Source of the DNA: Gyromitra esculenta | Taxonomy: Eukaryota > Ascomycota > Pezizomycetes > Pezizales > Discinaceae | Assembly (NCBI GenBank): GCA_038503075.1 | Contig: JBCAML010000009.1 | Span: 992,001 to 1,056,000 of the forward strand | Reading direction: 5' to 3' | DNA: 64,000 nucleotides | Shown here: positions 9,538-20,132 of the stretch, in pieces | How positions within the stretch are numbered: the first letter of the stretch is position 1 | How the letters are laid out: each line of letters begins with the position of its first letter | Made by a program: the position numbers and the translations under genes | Notes under the pieces: model-generated | The model's input: the letters and a program-made list of their open reading frames with translations, nothing else | What the model was told of the DNA's origin: nothing | Databases searched by the model: none

Positions 9538-10000
9538 CATAGTCATGTATCTTATTGCTCATCAGGAAAGCAAAGCAATGTACCTAGTCTATAGTTCTCA
9601 CAGTTTGGTCCCTCATTAAGCCCTTCAGTATCCCTGAAGGTGAGCAGTGCTACTTAAACGGGGTAGCAATACGTTCAAAGAGTGCAGTATTTTCTACAGG
9701 TTCTACGAGGGGTTTCTATCTCAAGGTGAGATAGGTGCAGCGAAGTGAACAGAGACACCAAGGGTTCCGAGGTAGAACCGTGATAGTATTAAGATAATAC
9801 AGGAGAAGGTAACGAGAATGTGGTTTAAAGAGAGAAGAAGAAAAGAACAAAGAACGAGCGAAATCCATCATTTAAATACCCCGCTTTTCCCAACAAACCC
9901 GATAACCGATAACAACCGAAATACAATAACATTATACAACAACCCGAAATCCCTAACTACCATTGAACCGAAACCTAACCCTATACCCAATCCTTAATCC

Positions 10001-10409
10001 TTTCATGGACGGATGTTATGTTGATCGGTTAGGTACATGGGTACATGGTTGTCGGGTTTCGTTGTCGTTCTTTGTGTTTTTATGAGTCTTCTATTACAAT
10101 GAGTCATGTCTTTGTCATCAAAAGGGTTGGAACGTGGTATATAAGCGAAGGGATTTCCCCTCATCTTGTACTTCTTCTTCTTCTTTCTTTAAGAACGTCT
10201 TCATTGCATACTCGCTGTATCTTTTAAATACAACTTCAGATTACACCTCGTAATCTTTCGCCGTCACCGTCTTCAAGTCACCAGAACTTGAACCATTAGT
10301 AGAGCCTGTAGAATCCTCGCACTTTCTCCTGTTGTTGGTTTCTCGTTCAAGTAGCACTGCTTATCTCGGGGGATACCTGAGAGCTTGACGAGAACCTCGC
10401 TCCTTGAGA
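10001..10409 (+). mobile_element. Solo LTR-A (plus) nested in an LTR-A
   Basis: This 409-bp unit starts TTTCATGG and ends CTTGAGA. Its 5-bp target duplication AATCC lies at 9996-10000 and 10410-10414. A TATA box GTATATAAGCG lies near 10136 and the hairpin at 10342-10392. It is one of the best-preserved copies. Confidence 0.85.
10342..10392 (+). other. Conserved two-stem hairpin in LTR-A
   Basis: CTCGTTCAAG (10342-10351) pairs with CTTGACGAG (10384-10392) with one bulged T. The inner stem CTCGGG/CCTGAG (one G-T pair) closes a GGATA loop (10365-10381). Both stems differ in sequence from the copy at 5051-5100 yet keep pairing. Confidence 0.6.
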
Positions 10410-10640
10410 AATCCGTGAAAATAGTCCTGTACCCTAGCAATTGTCTGTAAAGCAACGCAACGTACCCAGTCTATAGTCCTATACCCTCAGGTTAGCAATT
10501 GTCCATAAAGCAATACAACATACCCAGTCAGTAATCTTGTACCCTAGTAATCATCTGGATAGCAAAGTAATGTACCAAGCCAGTAGCTTTTTTTCCAATT
10601 AATTTTTCTGTACCCTACTAATAACCCTGTACCCTAATAG

Positions 10641-11698
10641 TCATCCAGGGCCAAGCCGTCATCTACCCATAACCACTGTCTACCCATAACTTCCTATAAT
10701 AGTGCTTCTTATATTGGCATTCTAACACCAAATTTGAAAACTTCGAACAGAACACGAGCCTGAATCATATAAATCCAGCGTTTATAAATAAAGCAATAAT
10801 CTCAAAATTGATATTACAATACCCTACAACAAGAAATACACCAAACTCAACAAGGGGATACTAGAAGTATTTATATTATTGTAAAGGTTTAGTGGTGCTA
10901 TTCCTGTAGTTCTTGGCTGGGAAGAACTGTAAGTCGATATTAACTACAGATTTAAAGATGAGCAGAATATACCACCTCTGGCTAGTACCATACCATGATA
11001 CTAAATAGCTAAATAACACTAGAAAATAGGCGATTATGGTGTGGTGAGAACTCTTTCTACTTAGGAGCATCATAATAGTCTGTGAGAGTAGCAATGACAC
11101 TCTTGATGGCATTCCTATATTGCTCAATTGGCTATTTTATGTCACCAATAACTTAATCTACTCTCTATTAAATCTACTCTAAAGCATGAAGGCTCCCCTA
11201 CTTGAAGTGGTTTTTATACAGTGTTATTTGTGAGGTGGCCTCAAAATCCCGAATTTTTGACTCTAAGTACATATCATAAGCCCTAGGCTCCTCTAAAAAG
11301 TCACTGAGCTTAATTAATATGTATATTATATCTTATAAATTTTTATATTTTTAATTTAAAGCATTTTATTTACTAGGCGTTGTGGGGGGTTATTCTGTTG
11401 TGGCTCGATCTGTTGCTTGCCGAGTGGCCGATTTCCCCACCGTGACCGACTTCTGGGTAAGTTTCGTTATGTTAGGGTTTATTTGCATCCAGATACCTTA
11501 TTCTTCGTCCAGTAGCCACACCCCCAGCCTTAGCTGCGGGGTCCCAGTCACGTGAAAGCTACTCCTTCTCCTTCCTTCCTTAATAAACTCTACAACCTCG
11601 AGATAGCTAACACACCTTATCTTTTGCTATTCTTCTCCTCATTTCTAACTCTCTTCCACTTTTCATTATATCGCTATTGTTGTTCCATATTTTCTCTA
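10641..11698. other. Intergenic, promoter side of the CaMKK-like gene
   Basis: AT-rich DNA with no recognisable gene. The last 200 bp before the ATG at 11699 are pyrimidine-rich (CTTCTCC, CTCTTCC), as is usual for filamentous ascomycete promoters and 5' leaders. Confidence 0.6.
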
Positions 11699-14015
11699 AT
11701 GGTCACATCTACTCTTGCGCCTGCGTTTTCCTTCGCGGGTATGGTTCTGGAGTCTTCTACCAGAAACACTTTGTCCCAAGTCTCCCCCACGATAGATAGC
11801 TCCCGGGTTGTTGAGAACCTATCTCAGTCGGCTCGATATCCAGTAACTCGTCGCATTTCATCACCCTTGCAGACACTTCAGTCTCCACTGAGACACCATC
11901 GACGAACAGCATCCGTTGGAAGGCCGCCGATACGTGAGACCCTAAATGCATGCCTTACCTACGACGACGACGAAGACGGGGCACAAGGGGTGAGGATAAA
12001 TCAGTACGTGAATGCTCGAAGCCATATCCATCACGAAATCTTTTTTTTCTAATGCTTGGAGCTACACTATTTCCAGGTATATTATAAAGCAGGAGATCGG
12101 TAGAGGCTCGTTCGGAGCAGTTCATCTTGCGGAGGATCAAAACGGGCAGCAATATGTACCACTCATCACAATTAAACTGATATATTTTTCCAACAAGAAT
12201 TTACTGAGTTTTGTTTTGCTATTTCAGGCAATGAAAGAGTTCTCAAAATCTCGTTTACGGAAGAGGTCGCAGTCTCACATCCTACGGAGACCTCATGCTG
12301 CCCGCCGAAGAGACGGACTCCTCAACATGACGTCACACAAACAGTTTGCCTCGGATATTCATAATCAAGAGGAAGCCGGAAACCCACTTTTCTTGATCCG
12401 TGAAGAGATTGCTATACTTAAGAAGTTGGATCACGAGAATGTTGTGCATCTTATTGAGGTGCTCGATGATCCTGAGGGAGATTCGCTCTATATAGTCCTA
12501 GAAATGTGCGAAAAAGGCGTCATCATGAAGGTTGGCCTGGGTGAATCTGCCGAGCCCTATTCCGAGGAAAAGTGCAGATTATGGTTTCGAGACATGATTC
12601 TAGGAATCGAATACCGTTGGAACCCCATCTAATCGCATTGAACAGTAAGAAAGGTGTTAACTTACATTTTCGTAGTACACTCCCAAGGAATTGTCCATCG
12701 TGATATCAAACCCGATAACTTATTGCTGTCAAAAGATGACGTCTTGAAAATCGTTGATTTTGGAGTTAGCGAGATGTTCGAAAAAAAGTCACCAATGATG
12801 ACGGCGAAATCTGCAGGAAGTCCTGCCTTTCTCCCTCCAGAGCTTTGCTATGCTGGACATGGCGATATTAGTGGAACAGCGGCAGACATCTGGTCCATGG
12901 GCGTAACCCTATATTGCCTGTTATTCGGTAGACTCCCATTTAGTCACTCAGGTGTAATGGAACTATATGAAGCCATTAAATATGATCAGTAAGAACCCAA
13001 ATTAATTTTTATGGGTCCTTATTAACTAGAGTTAACACTACAGAGTGCGCATTCCCGATAACTTAAACCCCAACCTTGTAGATCTCCTTCAGCAGCTTTT
13101 TAATAGAGATCCGAACAAGAGAATCAAGATGCCCGATTTACGGGTGAGAATCTCATATCGATTTTGTGACATCATTATTCTCCCACCAGACTCTAACTTT
13201 TATCTTCACAAGGTACATCCATGGGTGACTCGAGAGGGAGAGGATATGCTGTTGTCTGTAGAAGAAAACACTGCAGATTTTATTCCTGCGCCCACCGAGG
13301 AAGAGATGGCCTCTGCAATAACCAAGAGTATCCGGAACGTGATGGCAGTTGTATGCTATTCTTTAAGCTTTCAAAAAAACAGAGCTAATTTTTACTTAAG
13401 GTCAGAGCCGTTCAAAAACTTAAACGGTTAACTCTTAAACGGCTCAAGAGTCCGCTCCGGCCACCGCACGACAATCTTCTCTCTGCACCATTACCTACCT
13501 CGAGCAACAAATCACACCATCGATCAAGAAGTCTAGATACTAGTGATAGGAATCATTCCGAGCAAGACTTGGCCGCCGCAGATATGAATAAAGCGGTATC
13601 AGTAGAAAATTTTACCAAAACCTTGCCAGAACGATTTATCGAAATAGACTCGGCAAGTAAAATCGAGGACATATTTATATCAGAAGTGCCACAAAATAGA
13701 GCAACCCTGCCAAAAGGTGAAAGTTATATCAACATTGATACGGTGTGTGTTAAGTCACCTCTAGGACCTAGCCCAATAGCTGAGGTCGAAGATAGAGGTC
13801 AGGAGGTTTCACCTTTGCATGAAGAGTTAGTATTACTTCAAATAGGCACTGGAAGTGATACACCAAGTTCTGAAGCCTTGGACGTTGTCAGCGAGTCACC
13901 GACCCTGATAAATCAGAATTTATACGAGGAGGCATATTGGAAAGATGTCGCGCGGATTCGCGAGGAGCAGGGGCAATCAGCAACTGTTTACCTCACGAAG
14001 TGGATGGATTCATAA
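11699..14015 (+). CDS. CaMKK-like Ser/Thr kinase (Ssp1/Sak1/Tos3/Elm1 group)
   Basis: Exons 11699-12003, 12077-12155, 12228-12615, 12676-12988, 13044-13143, 13213-13350, 13401-14015; 645 aa. The start is the first in-frame ATG. The kinase domain spans about residues 103-400: P-loop IGRGSFG (109-115), catalytic Lys131 in YAMKEF, HRDIKPDN with Asp267, DFG with Asp285, and activation loop MTAKSAGSPAFLPPEL. An Arg/Pro-rich insert (RRPHAARRR) just after the catalytic Lys is the hallmark of the CaMKK family. The N- and C-terminal extensions are Ser-rich and without recognised domains. In yeasts this group phosphorylates the T-loop of the AMPK Snf1/Ssp2, linking stress or Ca2+ to energy control. All introns are short GT-AG. 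Family assignment is firm; which yeast paralogue it equals is not. Confidence 0.9.
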
Positions 14016-15552
14016 AAAATGAGCTATGTAGTTTGCCTGCAGCTCAGTCAGTTTTATCGCTTGCTTGGGTTTATATCGCGAAACTAAGTCGGAATGGGAT
14101 GCTTTTATATATTAGTGCTATGGTCGAAGCAGGCGTTTCATGACTTTTCTTATCATCGTTTATTCACATGTCCGTATATACCCAAATTTTAAACCCTTTA
14201 AGGCTAAACTACCGCCACGGGATCCAGATCTCGCATGGCAACGGATCGCCCTCACAGGTTGTTGATTTGTCCAGGATATCCAGGTTTACACTAGCCCTAG
14301 AAGGCTCTTCGAATTAATAACCTCCCCCAGCTACGATCCTAATGGCTACAGTTATCCACCATAACCCAGAGATCTACTAATTTGTGTGAATCGTAAGTGT
14401 AAACGTAACCTGTATTGCCTGTTAATAGCTAACCTACATGTTGACATTTTATAGCTCTGACTAGAAAATACCAATCAGCAATAGATTATTTTTTTGTGCC
14501 ACTGTGTTTTGCATGACGGCTGAAAACCTCATTGTACTCCGGCATACTGACGTAATTGAACAAAAAAAGATTTTGTCGTCGTCGCCGTTTACGTTAACAT
14601 ATGCAGAGCAGATGTATATGGTAACGCAAAAGTACATGTACTACATACAAGCCGACGTAGTTCATCCTTTCACATCTCGTTCTCCTAATTTTCCCACCAC
14701 CGCTCGATTACTCTCTTTTACGGACAAAATATCTCAGGCAGCATAATCATTACTGGATCAAGTTTGCTGGGATTATATGCATGTATATATACTTAGGAGT
14801 TAGCTGGCGACAACAATCGCTTCAGTTGGGCAGTACAGTCGTGTAAGAAAAGTCTTGACATCCCAGTGGCTATTTCGCTAGTGAGGTAGGGTGTCAAGAC
14901 TTTTCTTACACGACTGTACATGTAGCCATACGAGATTTGGCGACGGAAACTTAACACTTTCTCTCAGTGGATATTGTTTGAATTACTCCTCGGTGTCTTT
15001 GTTACTACAATACCATCGTGTCGCTGCTGTCGTATTCTACCCTTCCCACCTCCCGTTCGAACAATACCCCCTCCATCCAGCCAATCCTTGTCTACTTTCC
15101 CCGCCGCTTCACAGCCTCCCTCCAAATCCACTGGTACTCTATCAACCAGTAACCATTTCATAATCCCTGATTCCTTAATCAGCTCCCAGATATAGTATAT
15201 CAACTTTTACAATCCAACTTCCTTTTCTCACCCCTCCTTTCCATCCTCTGCCCCCCCTTCCCCCCACTCAATTCTCCTAACATCATCTTCCTCATCATCG
15301 TCATCCTGCTTTTGCTACTATCATTTTTATTTCATCCCCCGCCTGCGCCACAATCCCTTATCTCAAACTTTCTCAGCGTGCCATCGTGACTGTCTTCGTT
15401 TCTGCTTCAGCTTCGCTCCCATCCGGTTTCGGCACGTTCTGCCCGAAAATACATAGCACTGTTTTTTTCCATCTAGTGCAGAAAAGCCTATCAATCGCCA
15501 CCATTCACTTTCCCACTCTCTTCCCCCACCTCCTCCTTTTACATCAATAACA
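14016..15552. other. Intergenic region between two kinase genes
   Basis: No gene is seen. It holds one small inverted-repeat element (14836-14916). From 15200 to 15552 it is strongly C/T-rich, the likely promoter and 5' leader of the Hal-type kinase. Confidence 0.6.
14836..14916. mobile_element. 81-bp MITE with 25-bp perfect TIRs
   Basis: It begins CAGTCGTGTAAGAAAAGTC and ends with the perfect reverse complement. The arms are 14836-14860 and 14892-14916, separated by 31 bp and flanked by TA on both sides. TA duplication and a CAGT start are typical of Tc1/mariner-pogo-type elements. A transcript would fold into a near-perfect hairpin. Confidence 0.8.
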
Positions 15553-17295
15553 ATGATGGAGCCACCGCTGCAAGCAAAGCAAGCGCAGTCTGCTAATAAT
15601 TCAACTTCTAATAATCACACCACGTCCCAGCTTGAGGATAGATCTTCGCCAACTATGCGACAGTCACCCTCTATTTCTTCATCTACTCAGTCAGCAGCCT
15701 CGTCGCCAGTTATTCATCCTATGCCTGGACAACTCACCTTGGCCTCGGGACTATCGTCTTTACCCGGGTCAGCCTCGGCGTCAGGTACCGCTACACCTTC
15801 AAACGTCCAGGAAAAGAAAACGATATCCTCGAGACTACAACGCATGTTCTCGCAGAGTGGAAGCAAAACCAAAGACGACAATAAAACCGGTACCCGTGAG
15901 CGATATACTGCTGAGGGTAATGCCTCTGATACCGACAGCAGCGCCCTCTCCACACGAGAACGTGAAAGGCCACCAGTCCCAGATCGAAAACCGTCTCTAA
16001 CAGAAAAGAAACCATCATCCATTGCCCCGGGTTCAACACCAGAAACCAGGAACGGAGCAGCGCCAGCAAGCCAGCAGCGTTTTTTAGCGTTCCCAGACGG
16101 TACGCATGAGCATCATCTACGAAGTGCAAAGCGACAGGAAAAGCTTTCGGACATGCTACGAGATCTTTTGGTTGGCAAAAAGAAAGAGGACCACAACGGC
16201 GAACATGACCGACTCAGTCTCATGTCTTCCTGGGTAGATCAACTAAAAAACGAGAAAGAGAAACTCGCAACAGATAAGAAAGGAGGACCAAATTCGACAG
16301 CAACACTTGTAGAAAAGTATGGAAAGTGTCAGGAAATCATTGGGCGTGGAGCTTTTGGGATAGTTCGCATTTCGCATAAAGTAGACCCGAAAAATGGTCA
16401 TTCTGAGCAATTATACGCAGTCAAAGAATTTCGTCGCCGACCGCAAGAATCGCCGAGGAAGTATCACAAACGCTTAACTTCCGAGTTCTGTATCTCGTCA
16501 TCACTACGACATCCAAATGTCATCCATACTCTTGATCTGCTTCAGGACGCAAAGGGAGACTACTGTGAGGTGATGGAATTTTGTGCTGGAGGAGATTTAT
16601 ATACTTTGGTTCTTGCAGCAGGGAAGCTTGACGTAGCTGAAGCAGATTGTTATTTCAAACAATTAATGCGTGGGGTGGAGTACATGCATGAAATGGGCGT
16701 GGCACATCGAGACTTGAAACCAGAAAACCTTCTACTCACAACACATGGCGCACTGAAAATCACTGACTTTGGCAACGGGGAATGCTTCCGTATGGCATGG
16801 GAGAAAGAAGCTCACATGACCTGTGGTCTGTGCGGATCGGCACCATACATAGCCCCAGAGGAGTATACAGACAAAGAGTTTGATCCTAGAGCGGTAGACG
16901 TTTGGGCTACTGGGGTTATCTACATGGCAATGCGTACTGGAAGACATTTATGGCGCGTTGCAAAGAAAGATGAAGATGAATTTTTCGAGAAATATCTTGA
17001 AGGAAGAAAGGACGAGGGCGGATACGCACCAATTGAAAATCTACATCGGGTAAGCGTTTGGAGGCGCCCCGCTCCGTTTAATCTCGCTGACTCGCATTTA
17101 GGCAAGATGTAGGAATGTAATATATTCCATCCTTGACCCAAATCCGACCAGAAGAATCACCGCTTCACAAGTTTTGAAATCGGAATGGGGAAGAGAGATC
17201 AAAGTTTGCAAAGCTGGTGAGGAAGGTACGTTTTGGTATCATGGTTTGCATTTTATAGTCTTATTTCACAATGGATAGGATGTCTAAAAATTTAA
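15553..17295 (+). CDS. Hal4/Hal5-type Ser/Thr protein kinase
   Basis: Exons 15553-17049, 17102-17225, 17279-17295; 545 aa. The first 250 residues are low-complexity and Ser/Thr/Pro-rich. The kinase domain begins about residue 256: IGRGAFG (263-269), Lys291 in YAVKEF, HRDLKPEN with Asp387, DFG with Asp405. The loop CGLCGSAPYIAPEEY, with its CGSxPYIAPE form, is typical of the Hal/Npr1 fungal kinase family. In yeast, Hal4 (Sat4) and Hal5 stabilise the Trk potassium transporters at the plasma membrane and give salt tolerance. The tiny last exon encodes six residues after the split codon (GCLKI at the end). The final intron is inferred from a strong GTACGT donor and TAG acceptor. Confidence 0.88.
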
Positions 17296-18609
17296 TATCA
17301 TTAGGATTTTAGTCGACAGTTGTGTAGGCGCCCAGCCCCCAAGCTCAACTTCCCCTTCAACATCTTCACCAATATAGGGTTTTATATTGCATCTTGCTTG
17401 ATACATTTTCTACAGTATTCGCATTATGAATTATGATTCCTTCTCTGTCTCTATCTATTGCGTATCTGTTTTTTGTAATTTTTTTTTTAATTTCCTGCGT
17501 AGGAGCTTTTCCAGTCTGGCGTTGAAGGCAAAAGGAGCACACCCTGGAGGCATTGGTTTATTTTTCACCTTCTAAGCTTTTTTTTAGTATCACCATGTTG
17601 ATTTTTCTCGTTCTTGTTGAATAGGGGTTTTATTTCCCGAAGCCTAGATTTTAGGGTTCTTTGTTGTTTCTCTCTTCGCAGCTCGGGAACACTTCAATTT
17701 TATTCAGAAGTTTCTCTGAGAGAGCAAAGCATTGTGCCATCCAGAGAATTGTTTATATATCCCCATGTCATAACCTTTTTTTCGTTCGGTTGGGATCTAC
17801 CACCCATCCAATTGATTAAAGCTCGCTGGGGAGGATAATTGGCTCAAAGACATCCAAGCTTTTATAGAGCACAAGTGGCAGCTCAGAAGCCGGAGAGGAT
17901 GATAGAGTGTCGGCTCAATGGCAGTTGGTAACTGGCAGCAACCCTAGTATATTAGGTTCCCACAATCCCTCATGCGCGCAACCCCACCGAGACTACATGT
18001 ATCTATACCTCCCTAAATACAGCGAGAGTAGAATGGATTATGGATCTTTGCTATCATAGATTTTCTATTAGAATAGTGAACATCCAATCCTTATCTCGTA
18101 AGCTGGTGGTTAGAGAGCGCCAAATATTAATATGTCCCCCTGATCAGATAAATAGGTGATCTTACTGTACGGGGGACAGCTACAGAGAACCCTCCAGAAC
18201 TATTGATTTCAGATAATTTCAGGTTGCCAAGAGCATTTAGGGCTAAATCAACGTTATAAGCAGAGGTTGACAAGTCTAGCTTTGGCCTAATATTAGCCTA
18301 CTACCAGTTTAAAAAATTTGAGCGAGAAGTTTGAATTCTACAGAATCCCTTGTTTAGAAAGCAGTAATTCCCCTCAAATAAGTTAAGAAATTAAATCGTC
18401 TAACGATTTCAAATTATCAACGGAATAACTTCCAATATATACCCAACTCGAGCTTTCCCCTATTTAGCTAGATTTCTGAAATCACAAGTTAATGCGCATT
18501 GGTAGCTACTACATTTATGTACCAAGGGGTGCCGAATAGCGATGCACATCACATAGCGAATACTCATTAAGGGTCGTGGCAACACCCAAACAATCTCAAT
18601 GCAAACCTA

Positions 18610-18779
18610 CAGTACCAAAAAATGGGGTGGATCCACTACCGTGTTTTTAGAAAATGCTGGATTAATTCTGCAGCGCTGCTGCATTTGCTGACAAATCCCG
18701 TAGCGTTACGGAATTAATACAGCATTTTTTACAATACCGTAAAAATGCTGTACCAATCACACACCCCTTTTTGGCACTG
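18610..18779. mobile_element. 170-bp MITE with CAGTRCC ends
   Basis: Left end CAGTACCAAAAAATGGGGTG; right end, read inwards on the other strand, CAGTGCCAAAAAGGGGTGTG. Both are flanked by TA. The interior holds a second palindrome (ATGCTGGATTAATTC and its partner near 18710-18730). It looks like a Tc1/mariner-type derivative without coding capacity. Confidence 0.75.
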
Positions 18780-19142
18780 TAGTATAAATACATTCTTTGG
18801 TAATAGGGATGATTACCCATCCGAGAGAATAAAATACTTAGTTTTACTTTACGAAAAGTGCATATCATAAAATCATTAATTTCCAACCCAGAGCACCATT
18901 ATCATAGCCAACGGCAACCTTTATTTTGTTTCCTTATTAAGTTTAAATTCTAGTTATGTAGCCTAGTATCCTATGATAATTTTTTCTCCCTTAGGAAGTG
19001 TTCAGAATATGCATCACGTTCTAGCAACCCTCGTACGGTCACGTTTCAAAAGTCTTTGTACCCTCCCTAGTGCTAACCCCAACCACCAGCGAATCGGGGC
19101 AATACTTTTCGCAGAAGGTAATCATAAAAAGGAGTGATATTG

Positions 19143-19492
19143 AGAAAACGTTCAGGATCCCATGTTTCTGACGAGTTTGTACGCCGGATACCACAACCAC
19201 TTTGCTCTGACCGCGCCCGCCTACTCACCACAACACTACTATCTACACCACGTAGAATTCACACCTAAAACCCTCTTTGTTGCATACTATTTTATTTAAG
19301 AGTGTTGAAAGAAAAATAGAATGTGCTCGATTTCGTTACCTCAAATCTGAGGCTATCTCTGCCTAGCTAGGTGAGCTAAAGGAGTAAGCAACTGGTGGTA
19401 TAAGTTTAGTTATGGTGAGCACAGTCGAAGCGAAGTAGTTGTAGTATCTAACATACAAACTCATCAGAAACATGATATCCTAAACGTTTTCC
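19143..19492. repeat. Inverted-repeat element, about 70-bp arms
   Basis: Arms 19143-19208 and 19425-19492 are reverse complements at roughly 80 percent identity by eye. Shared core: CATGTTTCTGAYGAGTTTGT. The target duplication is unclear. No coding sequence lies in the 215-bp spacer. Confidence 0.6.
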
Positions 19493-20013
19493 CTTTTTTT
19501 TTTAATTAAAACAGAAGCGAATTTGAAGATTGTACAGTCGCGCCCAATAAAACCCTGCGGTTTTGGGGGTACCACAACTCAATAAAACATGGAATTCAAC
19601 TAAAAAAAACTAGCTATTACAGCCTTCTCTTCTTACAAAGCAACAAAAACTCAACAGCATGATAGGGCTATCTTCTCTATTGTGTTTTTAAAGCAAGGGT
19701 GTATTTTTTATTTTATTTTAGAGGAGTGGCCCGACATCATTTGTTGTGTTGTGGTCCCCTAAAAACCGCAGAGACTTGTTGGACGCAACTGTATCAACAC
19801 CCACAACAGCACTAAGTTTCTTGGGTGAGTTATAAGTAATCAGAAAGGAGCAAGATACAAAATGATGAGCAGGATTGACGCCTTGCCAGCGCCACGCTAT
19901 CAAGCCCCAAGCCCTAAGTATTATTGTATGTCCCCCTCGGTAAATGATAGCACGGGCCCGCAGTAGATTATTTACAAAGCAGTGAGTTGTTATTTAGTAC
20001 GTTGGCAGTTATC

Positions 20014-20132
20014 TGTATACCGTATCCTGCGCAATGGTGAGATTTCTGTGAGGTGAGAACTAAACTAGACCTAACCAGGATCTAGGATAGGTGAGGAAAA
20101 TCTCCTCGCTATTGCGTAGGATACAGTACAGC
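20014..20132. repeat. Short inverted-repeat element
   Basis: The left arm core GTATCCTGCGCAATGG and the right arm, read in reverse complement, GTATCCTACGCAATAG enclose about 45 bp. This is a MITE-like palindrome. Confidence 0.55.

Larger units (their letters stand above)
9596..10420 (-). mobile_element. Solo LTR-A (minus), hosting another LTR-A
   Basis: It starts TCTCACAG and ends CCGTGAAA, flanked by ATAGT (9591-9595 and 10421-10425). After removing the nested plus-strand copy (10001-10409 and its duplication), the net length is 411 bp, matching the family. Confidence 0.85.
9538..10640. repeat. Diverged tandem repeat, unit about 53-62 bp
   Basis: A unit built on GTACCC...AGCAA...AAAGCAA...GTACCCAGTCTATAGTCC occurs at 9538-9595 and about four times at 10421-10640. 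The LTR-A pair at 9596-10420 is inserted in the first unit; removing it joins the flanks into a normal unit boundary. Confidence 0.65.
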
